A DNA stretch of 64,000 nucleotides from Chloroflexota bacterium. Lineage in GTDB: Bacteria > Chloroflexota > Anaerolineae > Anaerolineales > Anaerolineaceae. Below are positions 39,909 to 49,299 of the stretch, piece after piece. Positions within the stretch are counted from its first letter, which is position 1. Every line of letters starts with the position of its first letter. The translations under genes were made by a program, and so were the position numbers. Location: contig JAEKNU010000003.1 of NCBI GenBank assembly GCA_016838895.1, forward strand, positions 62,001 through 126,000, in the 5' to 3' direction. Below the pieces are notes generated by a model. It saw nothing but the letters and a program-made list of their open reading frames with translations. It was not told the DNA's origin and searched no databases.

Positions 39909-41115
39909 AATTTTTCTATTTATTAGCGTACTTTGCATATTAAGTTTGGGTTTCTCATCAACGGTATATGCCTCAGTTCAACAAAATACAACGCAACCAG
40001 ACGGCATTATTGTTGGTGACTATACCCTAAGAAGCGGAGATACTAATCAGGGAGACATCATCATCATTGGCGGAAAAATCATCATTGAAGATGGTGCTGT
40101 AATATATGGCAGCCTTGCAACAATTGGAGGCGATGCATTTGTTGATGGGGATATCACTGGCGATGTGGTTTGTGTTTGTGGATCTTGTGAAATAGGCGAT
40201 ACAGCGACAATTAATGGTGATCTGGTCGTCGTTGGCTCATTGTTAGAATTATCTAATAATGCCACAATTATTGGTGAGCATATTTTTGTGCTCAATGATT
40301 CTGTAAATATCCCTGCAATCGTGATTACAGATAATTTCAATGGTATTCCGGACATACCCGATGTACCTGATATGCCCGATATGCCTGACATGCCTGACAT
40401 GCCCGATATGCCCGACATGCCTGACATGCCTGACATGCCTGACATGCCGATTATGCCTGATGTACCCGACATGCCCGACGTTCTTGTTAGGCCTGATATA
40501 CCATTTTCAACAACACCCGGTATTCAATTCCTTAAGGATTTATTCTCAACAGTCTTTATGGTACTTGCTGTTGCAGCAATGGGCTTACTCATAGGTGTGC
40601 TCTTTCCAAAACACCTAAAGAAAACCGCCAATACCATTGTAAATGAGCCTGTAAAATCTGGTGTACTGGGATTGTTAACGGTTAGTGTTGCTCCAATTGC
40701 ACTTGGTATTCTGGCCATAACAATAATATTGGCACCTATCAGCTTAATATTATTATTTGCACTGGGTGCACTCATGTTCTATGGCTGGGTGGCAGTTGGT
40801 TATGAAATTGGTGTACGCATTGCCAATGCAATGAATGGTAAATGGGAACCCTCAATCTTAGCAGGTATCGGTACATTAGCACTTTCTACAATCGCAGCTA
40901 TGATCTGTATGATTCCATGCATTGGTTTCCTCTTTTACCCCATCGTTATTTTTATTGGCTTAGGTGGTGTGTTTATCAGTCAATTTGGTAACAGGGAAGT
41001 AAAAACAGTACAAACAGATATTGCCCCTGTTGAACTACCCGAAAACATCAACGATGCGGAAAATACTGAGGAAACTTCTCAGTCTGACAAACCCGAGAAG
41101 GAAGATGAGGAATAA
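39892..41115 (+). CDS. Beta-helix (bactofilin-like) membrane protein with PDM repeats
   Basis: A 407-residue protein with a signal peptide (FLFISVLCILSLGFSSTVYA). Residues 38-145 have short repeated strands (GDIIIIGGKIIIEDGAVIYG, GDAFVDGDITGDV, GDTATINGDLVVVG) of the polymer-forming bactofilin/beta-helix type. About residues 153-197 are a Pro-Asp-Met tripeptide repeat (PDMPDMPDM). About four membrane helices and an acidic tail end it. The domain mix (surface beta-helix, stalk, membrane) fits a cell-envelope protein and explains a sigma/anti-sigma pair upstream. I infer an envelope-stress or surface role. The gene overlaps the anti-sigma gene by 17 bases. Confidence 0.85.
   Translation: MKIINKIFLFISVLCILSLGFSSTVYASVQQNTTQPDGIIVGDYTLRSGDTNQGDIIIIGGKIIIEDGAVIYGSLATIGGDAFVDGDITGDVVCVCGSCEIGDTATINGDLVVVGSLLELSNNATIIGEHIFVLNDSVNIPAIVITDNFNGIPDIPDVPDMPDMPDMPDMPDMPDMPDMPDMPDMPIMPDVPDMPDVLVRPDIPFSTTPGIQFLKDLFSTVFMVLAVAAMGLLIGVLFPKHLKKTANTIVNEPVKSGVLGLLTVSVAPIALGILAITIILAPISLILLFALGALMFYGWVAVGYEIGVRIANAMNGKWEPSILAGIGTLALSTIAAMICMIPCIGFLFYPIVIFIGLGGVFISQFGNREVKTVQTDIAPVELPENINDAENTEETSQSDKPEKEDEE
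40348..40482 (+). repeat. 9-bp coding repeat encoding Pro-Asp-Met
   Basis: About 15 units of CC(C/T)GA(C/T)ATG and variants in frame, giving PDM/PDI/PDV. The units vary at third positions, so they are under selection rather than a very recent expansion. Copy number may vary between strains. Confidence 0.9.
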
Positions 41116-41130
41116 AAACGAATAAAAATT

Positions 41131-41170
41131 AAAAAAAAGATGGCTATTGATATCAGCCATCTTTTTTTTT
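41131..41170. terminator. Terminator between sigma operon and nadD
   Basis: AAAAAAAAGATGGCT (41131-41145) pairs with AGCCATCTTTTTTTTT (41155-41170). It is symmetric and serves both the plus-strand operon and the minus-strand nadD operon. Confidence 0.92.
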
Positions 41171-41765
41171 ATTGATAATATTTTTTTTCTTCGATCAGGT
41201 CAAATTCAGCATCCGGCAGAAAAAAACGATACGTTCTTCCTTCCTGTATTCGCTCCCGGATATCACTCGATGAAATATCCACTAAAGGTGTTTTAAACCA
41301 ATGTATCTTTTTTTCAATATCCTGATATTGCTCAAAAAGCGAAGTGACAATCGTTTCAATACCTGGTCGTCGCATGACCCCCAAGCCATCACACAATTCA
41401 AGAAACAATTCAGATTTATACCATAAAGGTAAATCTCGCAATGAATCCTGCCCCATCAAAAAAAAGATTTCAGCATCAGGGTACATTTCTTTTACAATAT
41501 CCACCGTATCTACTGAATAATGTGGGCCTGGTCGATCAATCTCAAGTGTTGACAGTTCAAATTGCGGTACATCCCGAATCGCCATCTTCGTTAGTGATAA
41601 TCGCTGTTCAAGATTATGCACTTCGTTGATGGCTTTATGTGGCGGGATAGCGGTTACCATCCATAAAAGTTTATCTAACTGTAATTGTTCTAGTGCCTCA
41701 CTGGCCAAAATCAAGTGTCCGAGATGAGGTGGATCAAAGGTACCGCCAAATATGCCAATGCGCAT
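41169..41765 (-). CDS. nadD: Nicotinate-nucleotide adenylyltransferase
   Basis: A 198-residue nucleotidyltransferase: GIFGGTFDPPHLGHL (the GxFxPxHxGH motif near residue 5), FLMGQDSLRDLPLW and the C-terminal ISSSDIRERI motif (SSTxIR type). It joins ATP with nicotinate mononucleotide to make deamido-NAD. I start at ATG 41765, two bases after the obg stop, in the order obg-nadD. The open frame's earlier TTG would overlap obg. Confidence 0.94.
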   Translation of the reverse strand: MRIGIFGGTFDPPHLGHLILASEALEQLQLDKLLWMVTAIPPHKAINEVHNLEQRLSLTKMAIRDVPQFELSTLEIDRPGPHYSVDTVDIVKEMYPDAEIFFLMGQDSLRDLPLWYKSELFLELCDGLGVMRRPGIETIVTSLFEQYQDIEKKIHWFKTPLVDISSSDIRERIQEGRTYRFFLPDAEFDLIEEKKYYQ

Positions 41766-41767
41766 GT

Positions 41768-43027
41768 TTATTCCCAATACTCCAACTCATATTCGCCAAC
41801 AAATACGGTTTCGCCAAATTTAGCCCCAGCAGATTCTAATGCAGTATCAACGCCGATGGTTTCCATAATACGTTGAAAACGCCGCACAGAAGCATGATGC
41901 TCCCAATACGTCATTGCCGCCGCGCGTTCAATTGATTTTCCACGCACAAGCCACCCATCTTCTACTTTCTCAACTGTAAATTCTCGCGGATCTGATTCCG
42001 GACGGTAAACCGGTATCTCTTCGGCAATCTCTTCACCAACATATGCCTGAACCAATTCCATAATTTTCCACAATAATGGTTTAATTTCTTCATGGGTAAC
42101 CGTTGAAATCGGGTGTATTTCATAACCCTTTTTTTCTATCGCAGATTTAATATCAGGCCAGCGTTCCTGCACATCCGGCAAATCCATTTTGTTAAAAGCC
42201 ACTATTTGCGTCTTTGAGGCCAGCTTCTCATCAAAGAGGGCTAATTCACTGTTAATCTGTGAAAAATCGGCTAGAGGGTCTTCTGATAAGCCATCAAGCA
42301 TATGAATAATGACTTTGGTACGCTGAATATGTCGCAGGAAGGAATCTCCCAAACCGACACCCTGATGAGCACCCTCCACCAGGCCAGGGATATCAGCAGC
42401 GACCAATTGATGATCAATATCAAGATTTGCCACACCTAAATTTGGCTCCAATGTAGTAAAAGGGTAATTCGCAATCTTTGGTTTGGCATTGGATATTGTG
42501 GCCAGAAAACTGGATTTTCCAGCATTTGGTACACCAACAATACCAACATCAGCGATTAATTTCAATTCAAGACGCAGAGATTTTTCCTCACCGGGTTCAC
42601 CCTTCTCACCGACATGCGGTACCTGATTTCTGGATGTTGCAAAATGGTGATTTCCTCTGCCACCTCTGCCCCCCTTGCAGATCACAAATTGTTGACCATC
42701 TTGAGTTAGATCACCCAATATTTGATTGCTCTCTTGTTCATATACAAGAGTCCCTGGCGGAACTTTTATAATCAAAGGAGAAGCAGATTTTCCAGTGCTC
42801 TTTTGTTTACTGCCATTTTTGCCATTATCAGCGATAAACTTGGTCTTAAAATGAAATGGATTTAATGTATTTAAGTGATGCGTTACCTCAATGATCACAT
42901 CACCACCACGTCCACCATCTCCACCATCCGGACCTCCGCGTGGTACATATTTTTCACGCCGGAAATGGATAGCACCGTTTCCGCCGGTACCGGATTGCAC
43001 ATATATTTCTACTTCATCAATAAACAT
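41768..43027 (-). CDS. obg: GTPase Obg/CgtA
   Basis: A 419-residue GTPase in three parts: the Gly-rich Obg fold (residues 1-157, GGRGGDVIIEVTHHLNTL), the GTPase domain (GVPNAGKSS near residue 167, DIPGLVEGAHQGVGLG, NKMD), and a C-terminal OCT domain (EFTVEKVEDGWLVRGKSIERA...). Acts in 50S ribosome maturation and stress control. ATG with AAGGAA upstream. It is 18 bases downstream of argS on the same strand and followed by nadD. Confidence 0.95.
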   Translation of the reverse strand: MFIDEVEIYVQSGTGGNGAIHFRREKYVPRGGPDGGDGGRGGDVIIEVTHHLNTLNPFHFKTKFIADNGKNGSKQKSTGKSASPLIIKVPPGTLVYEQESNQILGDLTQDGQQFVICKGGRGGRGNHHFATSRNQVPHVGEKGEPGEEKSLRLELKLIADVGIVGVPNAGKSSFLATISNAKPKIANYPFTTLEPNLGVANLDIDHQLVAADIPGLVEGAHQGVGLGDSFLRHIQRTKVIIHMLDGLSEDPLADFSQINSELALFDEKLASKTQIVAFNKMDLPDVQERWPDIKSAIEKKGYEIHPISTVTHEEIKPLLWKIMELVQAYVGEEIAEEIPVYRPESDPREFTVEKVEDGWLVRGKSIERAAAMTYWEHHASVRRFQRIMETIGVDTALESAGAKFGETVFVGEYELEYWE

Positions 43028-43045
43028 AAGATTCCTTTTGAACGC

Positions 43046-44803
43046 TTACATCACGTTCGGTGCTTCAATCCCTAAAACAGCAAGCGCATTCTCTATTGCC
43101 TGGCGTGTTGCGGCAACAATGCGTAACCGCAAATCACGGATTTCCGGTTCTGCTTTCAGTACCGGACAATTCCTGTAAAATGAATTAAACAAGCTGGCTA
43201 ATTCATAAGCATGGGTTGAAAGATACAATGGATGATAATCATTTGCAGCTCGCTGTACTTCCATTGGGAATCGAGTAATGCAATCAATTAATTCAACTTC
43301 TTCAGTCGTTAATTCATAGGATAACGGTATTGCCGCTGGAATTTGACCATCCGTTTTGCGTAAAATACTATTTGCCCGCACATAGGCATATTGAATATAA
43401 GGCGCTGCCTGACCATTGATATCCAGCGCGGATTTCCAATCAAAAGTAACTATTTTCGTATTATCCCGCGACAACATTGAATAACGAATACCGCCCAATG
43501 CAACAGCCTGTGCCACTTTTCTTTTCTCTTCCGCAGATAATTCAGGATTTTTTTCTTCCACAATATTCATGGCTTGCGATGTTGCCTGCTCTATCAAATC
43601 TTCCAGTAAGACAACCGTGCCATCACGTGAGGACATGGTTACATTGCCGGGTAAATTGACAATCTCATAGGCCAAATGGAACAAATTCTTTGCCCATTCA
43701 TAGCCCATTAACTCCAGCGTTTTGAAAATCTGCTGCATATATAGGGATTGCCGAACATCAATGACATAAACGGATTTATCCAGTTTGTATTCTTCAATTT
43801 TATTAATTGCCAAAGGCAAATCTTTAGTAGCGTACAAAGACGTACCATCAGAGCGGAGAATTACGAGTACACGATATTTCTCTTTTTCGCCGAGAAGTTC
43901 GTCTAATGGAATGATCACCGCCCCATCCGGACGTTCATCCCGGGCGATTTTTTTCTTAATCAGGGTGTCAACAATATCCTTGCCGGAATCTTCCACTTCA
44001 CTTTCATAGTAAACATGATCAAACTTGACGCCCAATAATTCATAGACTTGATCGAAGCCTTTCATGGACCAATCGCGTGTCTTTTTCCAAAGTGCCACAA
44101 TTTCTTCATCCCGCTGATCCCAACGAGAAAACAACGCTCGCACTTCTTTCTCTACTTCAGGATCATGGGAATAGTATTGATCTGCTTCTGAGTAAATGCT
44201 TCCCATCCATTGTGTGATATTTTCTGTGGGCTCTTCGCCATTATGATGTTTCAGATAATTCCACATCCATTTAATAACGTGCAGCCCAATATCCCCAATG
44301 TAATTGGATCGAATAACATCATATCCTGCGAAATCCAAAATATTGCAAACTGCGGAACCTAATATTACATTTCGCAAATGCCCAACATGGAAAGCCTTAT
44401 GGGTATTGGGTTGGGAATACTCAACCATAACGCGTTGATTTTTATCTTCACCATGTCCAAACAGCTTTCCTTCTTCAAGGACTGTATCAATAACCCGACC
44501 AACATATTCAGTGGTTGAGAAGTAACAATTCAAATATCCGCGTACTGCTTCAAATTGTTCAAATCCGGGAAATGTTCCAATTTTTTTTGCCACTGCCTCA
44601 GCATGTTCCTGTGCTCGCTGAGGTACAATAACTTTTTTCCCGGTTTTGGCTTCAGTAGAAGCCAACTGAAAGAAGGATGTGGAAATACCCCAATGACCAC
44701 TGAAAGGAATACCCTTCCATTGGAAATCAATCTCCGGCAAATCATTTTCCCGGCAGTATTCATAAATAATCGACACAATCGAATCTTGATCTTTTTTAAA
44801 CAT
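43046..44803 (-). CDS. argS: Arginyl-tRNA synthetase
   Basis: A 585-residue class I synthetase. The HIGH-like motif is HKAFHVGHLRN near residue 135. The KMSK region is VTMSSRDGTVVLLED, in the form MSSRDG, common for ArgRS. The N-terminal additional domain (about 1-100) and the DALR anticodon-binding domain (from about 470, QYAYVRANSILRK) are present. ATG with AGGAAT upstream. First gene of an argS-obg-nadD cluster. Confidence 0.95.
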   Translation of the reverse strand: MFKKDQDSIVSIIYEYCRENDLPEIDFQWKGIPFSGHWGISTSFFQLASTEAKTGKKVIVPQRAQEHAEAVAKKIGTFPGFEQFEAVRGYLNCYFSTTEYVGRVIDTVLEEGKLFGHGEDKNQRVMVEYSQPNTHKAFHVGHLRNVILGSAVCNILDFAGYDVIRSNYIGDIGLHVIKWMWNYLKHHNGEEPTENITQWMGSIYSEADQYYSHDPEVEKEVRALFSRWDQRDEEIVALWKKTRDWSMKGFDQVYELLGVKFDHVYYESEVEDSGKDIVDTLIKKKIARDERPDGAVIIPLDELLGEKEKYRVLVILRSDGTSLYATKDLPLAINKIEEYKLDKSVYVIDVRQSLYMQQIFKTLELMGYEWAKNLFHLAYEIVNLPGNVTMSSRDGTVVLLEDLIEQATSQAMNIVEEKNPELSAEEKRKVAQAVALGGIRYSMLSRDNTKIVTFDWKSALDINGQAAPYIQYAYVRANSILRKTDGQIPAAIPLSYELTTEEVELIDCITRFPMEVQRAANDYHPLYLSTHAYELASLFNSFYRNCPVLKAEPEIRDLRLRIVAATRQAIENALAVLGIEAPNVM

Positions 44804-44880
44804 AGGTTGATTCCTGACAAAGAGATATTAATTTTCCGATCGGATTATAACACAGGCACATGAAGTCCCCAAACGCAAAA

Positions 44881-44898
44881 GCGGGAGTAACCTCCCGC
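44881..44898 (-). terminator. Terminator after rpsT
   Basis: GCGGGAG TAAC CTCCCGC, a 7-bp GC-rich stem; on the minus strand it is followed by TTTTGCG. It lies about 60 bases past the rpsT stop. Confidence 0.85.
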
Positions 44899-44955
44899 TC
44901 AAGACAATCTATTTGCTACGCCTTTCCGGTAAAAACTGTCCACTAATCGAAAGGA

Positions 44956-45216
44956 TTAGAGGGCAGCGATTTTCTTCATTAACCGGCTTTTTCTGCGTGC
45001 GGCGTTGTTTTTGTGCAAAATACCTTTCTGGGCTGCAGTATCGAGCGCTCTGATCGCTCGCATTGTTGATTCAACAGCAGCTTCTTTTTCACCACTTTCA
45101 ATGGCGACGCGAGCTTTTGCTACAAAAGTACGGGCTGAACCACGATATACGCGGTTACGCAGACGTTTTTTCTCATTCTGTTTATTACGCTTAATAGCAG
45201 ACTTGATGTTTGCCAA
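44956..45216 (-). CDS. rpsT: 30S ribosomal protein S20, TTG start
   Basis: An 86-residue S20: LANIKSAIKRNKQNEKKRLRNR with the conserved basic first helix, then the three-helix bundle ending KNNAARRKSRLMKKIA. I place the start at TTG 45216, six bases after GGAGG, because the protein normally begins MANIKSA; the frame upstream of that is spurious. The TTG start is reminiscent of S20 genes elsewhere, where a weak start allows feedback control by S20. Confidence 0.95.
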   Translation of the reverse strand: MANIKSAIKRNKQNEKKRLRNRVYRGSARTFVAKARVAIESGEKEAAVESTMRAIRALDTAAQKGILHKNNAARRKSRLMKKIAAL

Positions 45217-45330
45217 AATTTCCTCCGTTAAAGAACACAAAAATAATTGATGTGTATTGTACTTGATGGCGTGCAATTTGTCCAGTTAATCAACGAGTAG
45301 CCATCTTATCCAATATCACAAGCAAACCAT

Positions 45331-46506
45331 CTACTTGTCCTGTAAGGCAGCCACGCCTGGCAGCATTTTGCCTTCCAGCATTTCCAGGGAAGCACCGCCC
45401 CCCGTTGAGATATGGGTAATCTTATCCGCCAACCCGGATTGATTAACTGCCGCCACAGACTCACCGCCGCCAATAATACTGACAGCACTGCTTTCAGCGA
45501 TTGCGGTTGCCACACCAAAGGTACCTTTGGCAAAGGCTGCAAATTCAAACACACCCATCGGCCCATTCCAAACCACAGTTTTTGCATCTTTCAAAAGAGC
45601 AGCGTAACTTTTAACCGTATCTGGGCCAATATCCAGCATGCGCCACCCAGCAGGTACATTCCCGGCAGGTAAAGTCTGGCTTTTTGCTCCAGCATCAAAC
45701 TGATCGGCCAGGACCATATCTACAGGTAATTTGATTTTGTCAGCATCTTGTGCCATCAGATCTTTTGCCAATGCTACAGATTCTTCCTCAACCAGTGAAT
45801 CGGCCATATCAAAACCCTGGGCTTTTAAGAATGTATTGGCCATACCGCCACCAATCAGGATCGCATCGGCTTTACTCAGTAAATTTTGAATGACACCAAT
45901 TTTGTCACTAATTTTTGCGCCGCCCAAAATAGCTATGAACGGACGTTCTGGCTCAGCAACAGCCTGACCCAGATATTGGATTTCTTTTTCCAGCAAGAAA
46001 CCGGCTGCTGCAGGCAAATATTCGGTTACACCAGCATTGGAGGCATGCGCCCGATGAGCCGTACCGAAAGCATCATTGATAAATACATCAGCCAACGAAG
46101 CTAATTTTTTGGCCATATCCAAATCGTTTTTGGTTTCACCAGCATGGAAACGGGTGTTTTCCAAAACTAAAATCTCGCCTGCTTTTAAAGCAAATGCCTT
46201 TTCTGTCGCCTGAGCACCAATGCAATCATCTGCAAATTGAACATCTTTTTTCAATAAATCGCCCAAGTAGGCAGCTACAGGGCGCAAAGAATATTGTTCC
46301 TCTGGTGTACCCTTAGGACGACCAAGGTGAGAACACAAAATGACTGCAGCCTGATTTTCCAGTAGGTACTGGATGGTTGGTAAAGCTGCTTTAATACGGG
46401 TATCATCTTTCACCTGACCGTCTTTAATTGGTACATTGAAATCGACCCGAACAAGAACTTTCTTTTGTTTTACATCAACATCGCGAACTGTTTTTTTCTG
46501 AAACAT
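45331..46506 (-). CDS. pgk: Phosphoglycerate kinase
   Basis: A 391-residue kinase: [20 protein letters not shown] near the N-terminus, [43 protein letters not shown] and the C-terminal [11 protein letters not shown] and [13 protein letters not shown]. Reaction: 1,3-bisphosphoglycerate plus ADP to 3-phosphoglycerate plus ATP. It follows gap on the same strand by 85 bases, with a hairpin in that gap. Confidence 0.97.
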   Translation of the reverse strand: MFQKKTVRDVDVKQKKVLVRVDFNVPIKDGQVKDDTRIKAALPTIQYLLENQAAVILCSHLGRPKGTPEEQYSLRPVAAYLGDLLKKDVQFADDCIGAQATEKAFALKAGEILVLENTRFHAGETKNDLDMAKKLASLADVFINDAFGTAHRAHASNAGVTEYLPAAAGFLLEKEIQYLGQAVAEPERPFIAILGGAKISDKIGVIQNLLSKADAILIGGGMANTFLKAQGFDMADSLVEEESVALAKDLMAQDADKIKLPVDMVLADQFDAGAKSQTLPAGNVPAGWRMLDIGPDTVKSYAALLKDAKTVVWNGPMGVFEFAAFAKGTFGVATAIAESSAVSIIGGGESVAAVNQSGLADKITHISTGGGASLEMLEGKMLPGVAALQDK

Positions 46507-46525
46507 AATACCCTCTTATGAAATG

Positions 46526-46569
46526 AATGCGTAACCCCTCTATCTACTTGACCAGAGTGATTACGCATT
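46526..46569 (-). other. Intercistronic hairpin between gap and pgk
   Basis: AATGCGTAA (46526-46534) pairs with TTACGCATT (46561-46569), with a smaller CTCT/AGAG pairing inside. It lies wholly in the gap-pgk spacer. Such structures often set different message levels by processing or partial termination. The role here is inferred. Confidence 0.55.
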
Positions 46570-46591
46570 GTAGTTCCATTTACGTCTAGGA

Positions 46592-47629
46592 TTAGAGCAT
46601 TTTTGCCATTTTAGCTGCTAAATCAGCAGTACGGCAGGAATAACCCCATTCGTTATCATACCAGGTAACAATTTTGGCCATTGTACCTTCCATAACCATG
46701 GTGGATAAACCATCAACAATGGAAGAGCGGCTGTCACCCTTGAAGTCCATGGAGACCAATGGTTCCATTGTGAAGCCAAGAATGCCTTTCAATTTACCAT
46801 CGGCTGCTTCTTTGAATGCAGCATTGATAGCATCAACGGTTGCAGGCTTTTCCAATTCAACGACGAAATCCACGATGGATACAGTCGGTGTGGGAACGCG
46901 CAGTGAGAAACCGTCAAATTTACCTTTCATCTCTGGCATAACCAATGCTAATGCTTTTGCAGCACCAGTGGTCGTAGGGATGATATTCAATGCGGCAGCG
47001 CGAGCGCGGCGCATATCGGAGTGAGCAACATCCAAAATCCGCTGATCATTGGTATAAGAGTGAATTGTGGTCATCATACCATGTTTGATGGTGTACATAT
47101 CATGGATGATTTTTGCTGCAGGGGCTAAACAGTTGGTTGTGCAGGAAGCATTGGAGACAACATGATGTTTTGCATTATCATATTTATCATCATTTACGCC
47201 CAAAACAACAGTAATATCTTCATTTTTGGCAGGAGCGGTAATAATAACTTTCTTTGCGCCACCATTTTCGATATGTGCAACTGCGCCAGCTTTGCCTGAT
47301 TTTGGATCAGGGTTTTTATCACGAAATACACCGGTTCCATCAATAACAATCTCAACACCCAGGTCTGCCCAACGTAAATTACGGGGGTCTCGCTCTGAGC
47401 TAATTTTGATATGTTTTCCATCTACAACCAGATCATTTCCGTCAACTGAGACTTCCCCCGGATAAATACCGAAGTTAGAATCATATTTAAAAAGATGTGC
47501 ATTGGTGGGTGTATCAAACAAATCATTAACTGCGACAACTTCCAACTGATCGCCTACGCGTTCGTTGATTGCCTTTAATACTTGCCGGCCAATGCGGCCA
47601 AAACCATTGATACCTACTTTGACTGTCAT
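46592..47629 (-). CDS. gap: Glyceraldehyde-3-phosphate dehydrogenase, type I
   Basis: A 345-residue enzyme: [17 protein letters not shown] (NAD site), the catalytic Cys in [12 protein letters not shown] near residue 155, [11 protein letters not shown], and the C-terminal [16 protein letters not shown] start at ATG 47629 with AGGAGG upstream rather than the TTG-type start at 47647. It lies downstream of yvcK and upstream of pgk, so the regulator and the two glycolytic enzymes are cotranscribed or nearly so. Confidence 0.96.
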   Translation of the reverse strand: MTVKVGINGFGRIGRQVLKAINERVGDQLEVVAVNDLFDTPTNAHLFKYDSNFGIYPGEVSVDGNDLVVDGKHIKISSERDPRNLRWADLGVEIVIDGTGVFRDKNPDPKSGKAGAVAHIENGGAKKVIITAPAKNEDITVVLGVNDDKYDNAKHHVVSNASCTTNCLAPAAKIIHDMYTIKHGMMTTIHSYTNDQRILDVAHSDMRRARAAALNIIPTTTGAAKALALVMPEMKGKFDGFSLRVPTPTVSIVDFVVELEKPATVDAINAAFKEAADGKLKGILGFTMEPLVSMDFKGDSRSSIVDGLSTMVMEGTMAKIVTWYDNEWGYSCRTADLAAKMAKML

Positions 47630-47695
47630 ACAAAATCCTCCTAACAACCCTGTCTTTTACCTGAATTTCAATATTTCAGGATAGGGCTGAAAATT

Positions 47696-49027
47696 TTAAA
47701 CTTCATCCTTATTAATGAGTGGACCCGTTCTTTCATTATACAAATCAATGATCACTTGTGCCAGTCTAGATGAGTGATGTCTCCAGGGCTTTTCCTCATC
47801 AATTAAGTTGGACAAATATAACAAAAATGATGATTCATCTGCCCCTTGTGTCCTAACCCAATCGACACCCTCCGGAAGCTGGCCTTCAAAATTATTATTT
47901 GATATTATCACATCAAATATCTCAGAATTCAAATGCTTGTAAATCGTCAATACATGGTCATCACATGAATACCCATCAGTCTCGCCTGGTTGTGTTGCCA
48001 CATTACATACAAAGAATTTCAACCCACGGGATGAGCGAATTGCATCTGCAATATCCGGCACAAGCAAGTTGGGTAATAAGCTGGTATACAAGCTGCCCGG
48101 ACCAACGATGATCAGGTCCGCTGATAGTATTGCCTGAATGGCTGGTGGAAATGCCTGCGGATTATCCGGTTCCAAACGAACATGTCTCACTTCTCCAGCT
48201 GCTTCGGGAATATTACTTTCACCACGGATTTGGCGGATGCGTGATTTAAACGGAATCCGTACATCGGCAATCAATTTTACATCATGTAATGTTGCCGGAA
48301 TAACCCGACCTTTCACCGCTAATACGCGTCCTGATTCTGTAACAGCTTTTTCAAAGCTACCTGTTAAATCAGTCAGGGCTGTAATCAGCAAATTCCCTAA
48401 AGTATGGCCATCTAAGCCTGTACCAGTTGAAAATCGATATTGGAATAGTTGGGTAAGCATCGCTTCATCATCAGATAAAGCAGCCAAACAGTTGCGGATA
48501 TCACCAGGTGGCAGAATACCCATATTACGGCGTAACTCTCCGGATGACCCCCCATCATCAGCCACAGTGACAATTGCTGTTAAATTATGTGTAAAAGTTT
48601 TTAAACCCCGCAGCATTGCCGAAAGCCCTGTGCCACCGCCCAATACGACAATTCGCGGGCCACGTTCCTTACGACGGTACGCACTGACCGCATCAAGAAT
48701 CGGCCGCCCTGGCTGCACAAAAGGACGCAAAAGCGCTTTATTTAATCCCCATACACCAAATAGAACCAAACCAATGCCAATACCACCAAAAATCAACGCG
48801 CGCACCACTCGATCCAAAAACCGTAAAGATAAATAAGCTAAAACTGCCCCCCACCAAACTTCCGGTGCTTTCCGATAGATGTCCAAAATAACAACAGCAA
48901 ATCCAAATCCAATAAAGGTCGTACCAATTAAAATCACCCCAATCCATCGTTTTATACCAATGCCTGGCATAAACCAACGTAAGTCGGGGTGAAGCATTCT
49001 GTAGAGCAAATTGTTCCGTTTTGGCAT
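47696..49027 (-). CDS. yvcK: YvcK/CofD-like gluconeogenesis factor with membrane segments
   Basis: A 443-residue protein. The first 110 residues contain two or three membrane helices (WIGVILIGTTFIGFGFAVVIL; RALIFGGIGIGLVLFGVW). The rest is a YvcK-like domain: RIVVLGGGTGLSAMLRGLKTF (about residue 122), VTVADDGGSSGELRR, LPPGDIRNCLAALS, and DLIIVGPGSLYTSLLPNLLV. YvcK-type proteins bind UDP-sugars and affect cell shape and gluconeogenesis. The start could be GTG at 49033 or ATG at 49027; no clear site. It lies 66 bases before gap, linking carbon flow to this regulator. Confidence 0.92.
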   Translation of the reverse strand: MPKRNNLLYRMLHPDLRWFMPGIGIKRWIGVILIGTTFIGFGFAVVILDIYRKAPEVWWGAVLAYLSLRFLDRVVRALIFGGIGIGLVLFGVWGLNKALLRPFVQPGRPILDAVSAYRRKERGPRIVVLGGGTGLSAMLRGLKTFTHNLTAIVTVADDGGSSGELRRNMGILPPGDIRNCLAALSDDEAMLTQLFQYRFSTGTGLDGHTLGNLLITALTDLTGSFEKAVTESGRVLAVKGRVIPATLHDVKLIADVRIPFKSRIRQIRGESNIPEAAGEVRHVRLEPDNPQAFPPAIQAILSADLIIVGPGSLYTSLLPNLLVPDIADAIRSSRGLKFFVCNVATQPGETDGYSCDDHVLTIYKHLNSEIFDVIISNNNFEGQLPEGVDWVRTQGADESSFLLYLSNLIDEEKPWRHHSSRLAQVIIDLYNERTGPLINKDEV

Positions 49028-49299
49028 ATACACAAATCTTAACAGGGATTGTACATCTCGTCAACGAAAAGCAACTTAACGATTCATCTACTATTAAATG
49101 GAAATATTGACTTTCCTTCTCACAAACACGACTTCGATGGAAATTTCTAGAATCAACCATTGAATCAATAATTACTGCACAAAAACATGAAAATAAATGA
49201 TTTTTGCAATATTACCATCCTATCACTCTCTGATACAATTGTGAAACACATTGTAGTCATTTCACATAATTGAAGAGATCACCATAACCAGGAGGATGT

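Noticed and set aside
40047..40472. Antisense frame with GMSGMSG repeats
   Set aside because: It mirrors the Pro-Asp-Met repeat of the real gene and has no site or domain.
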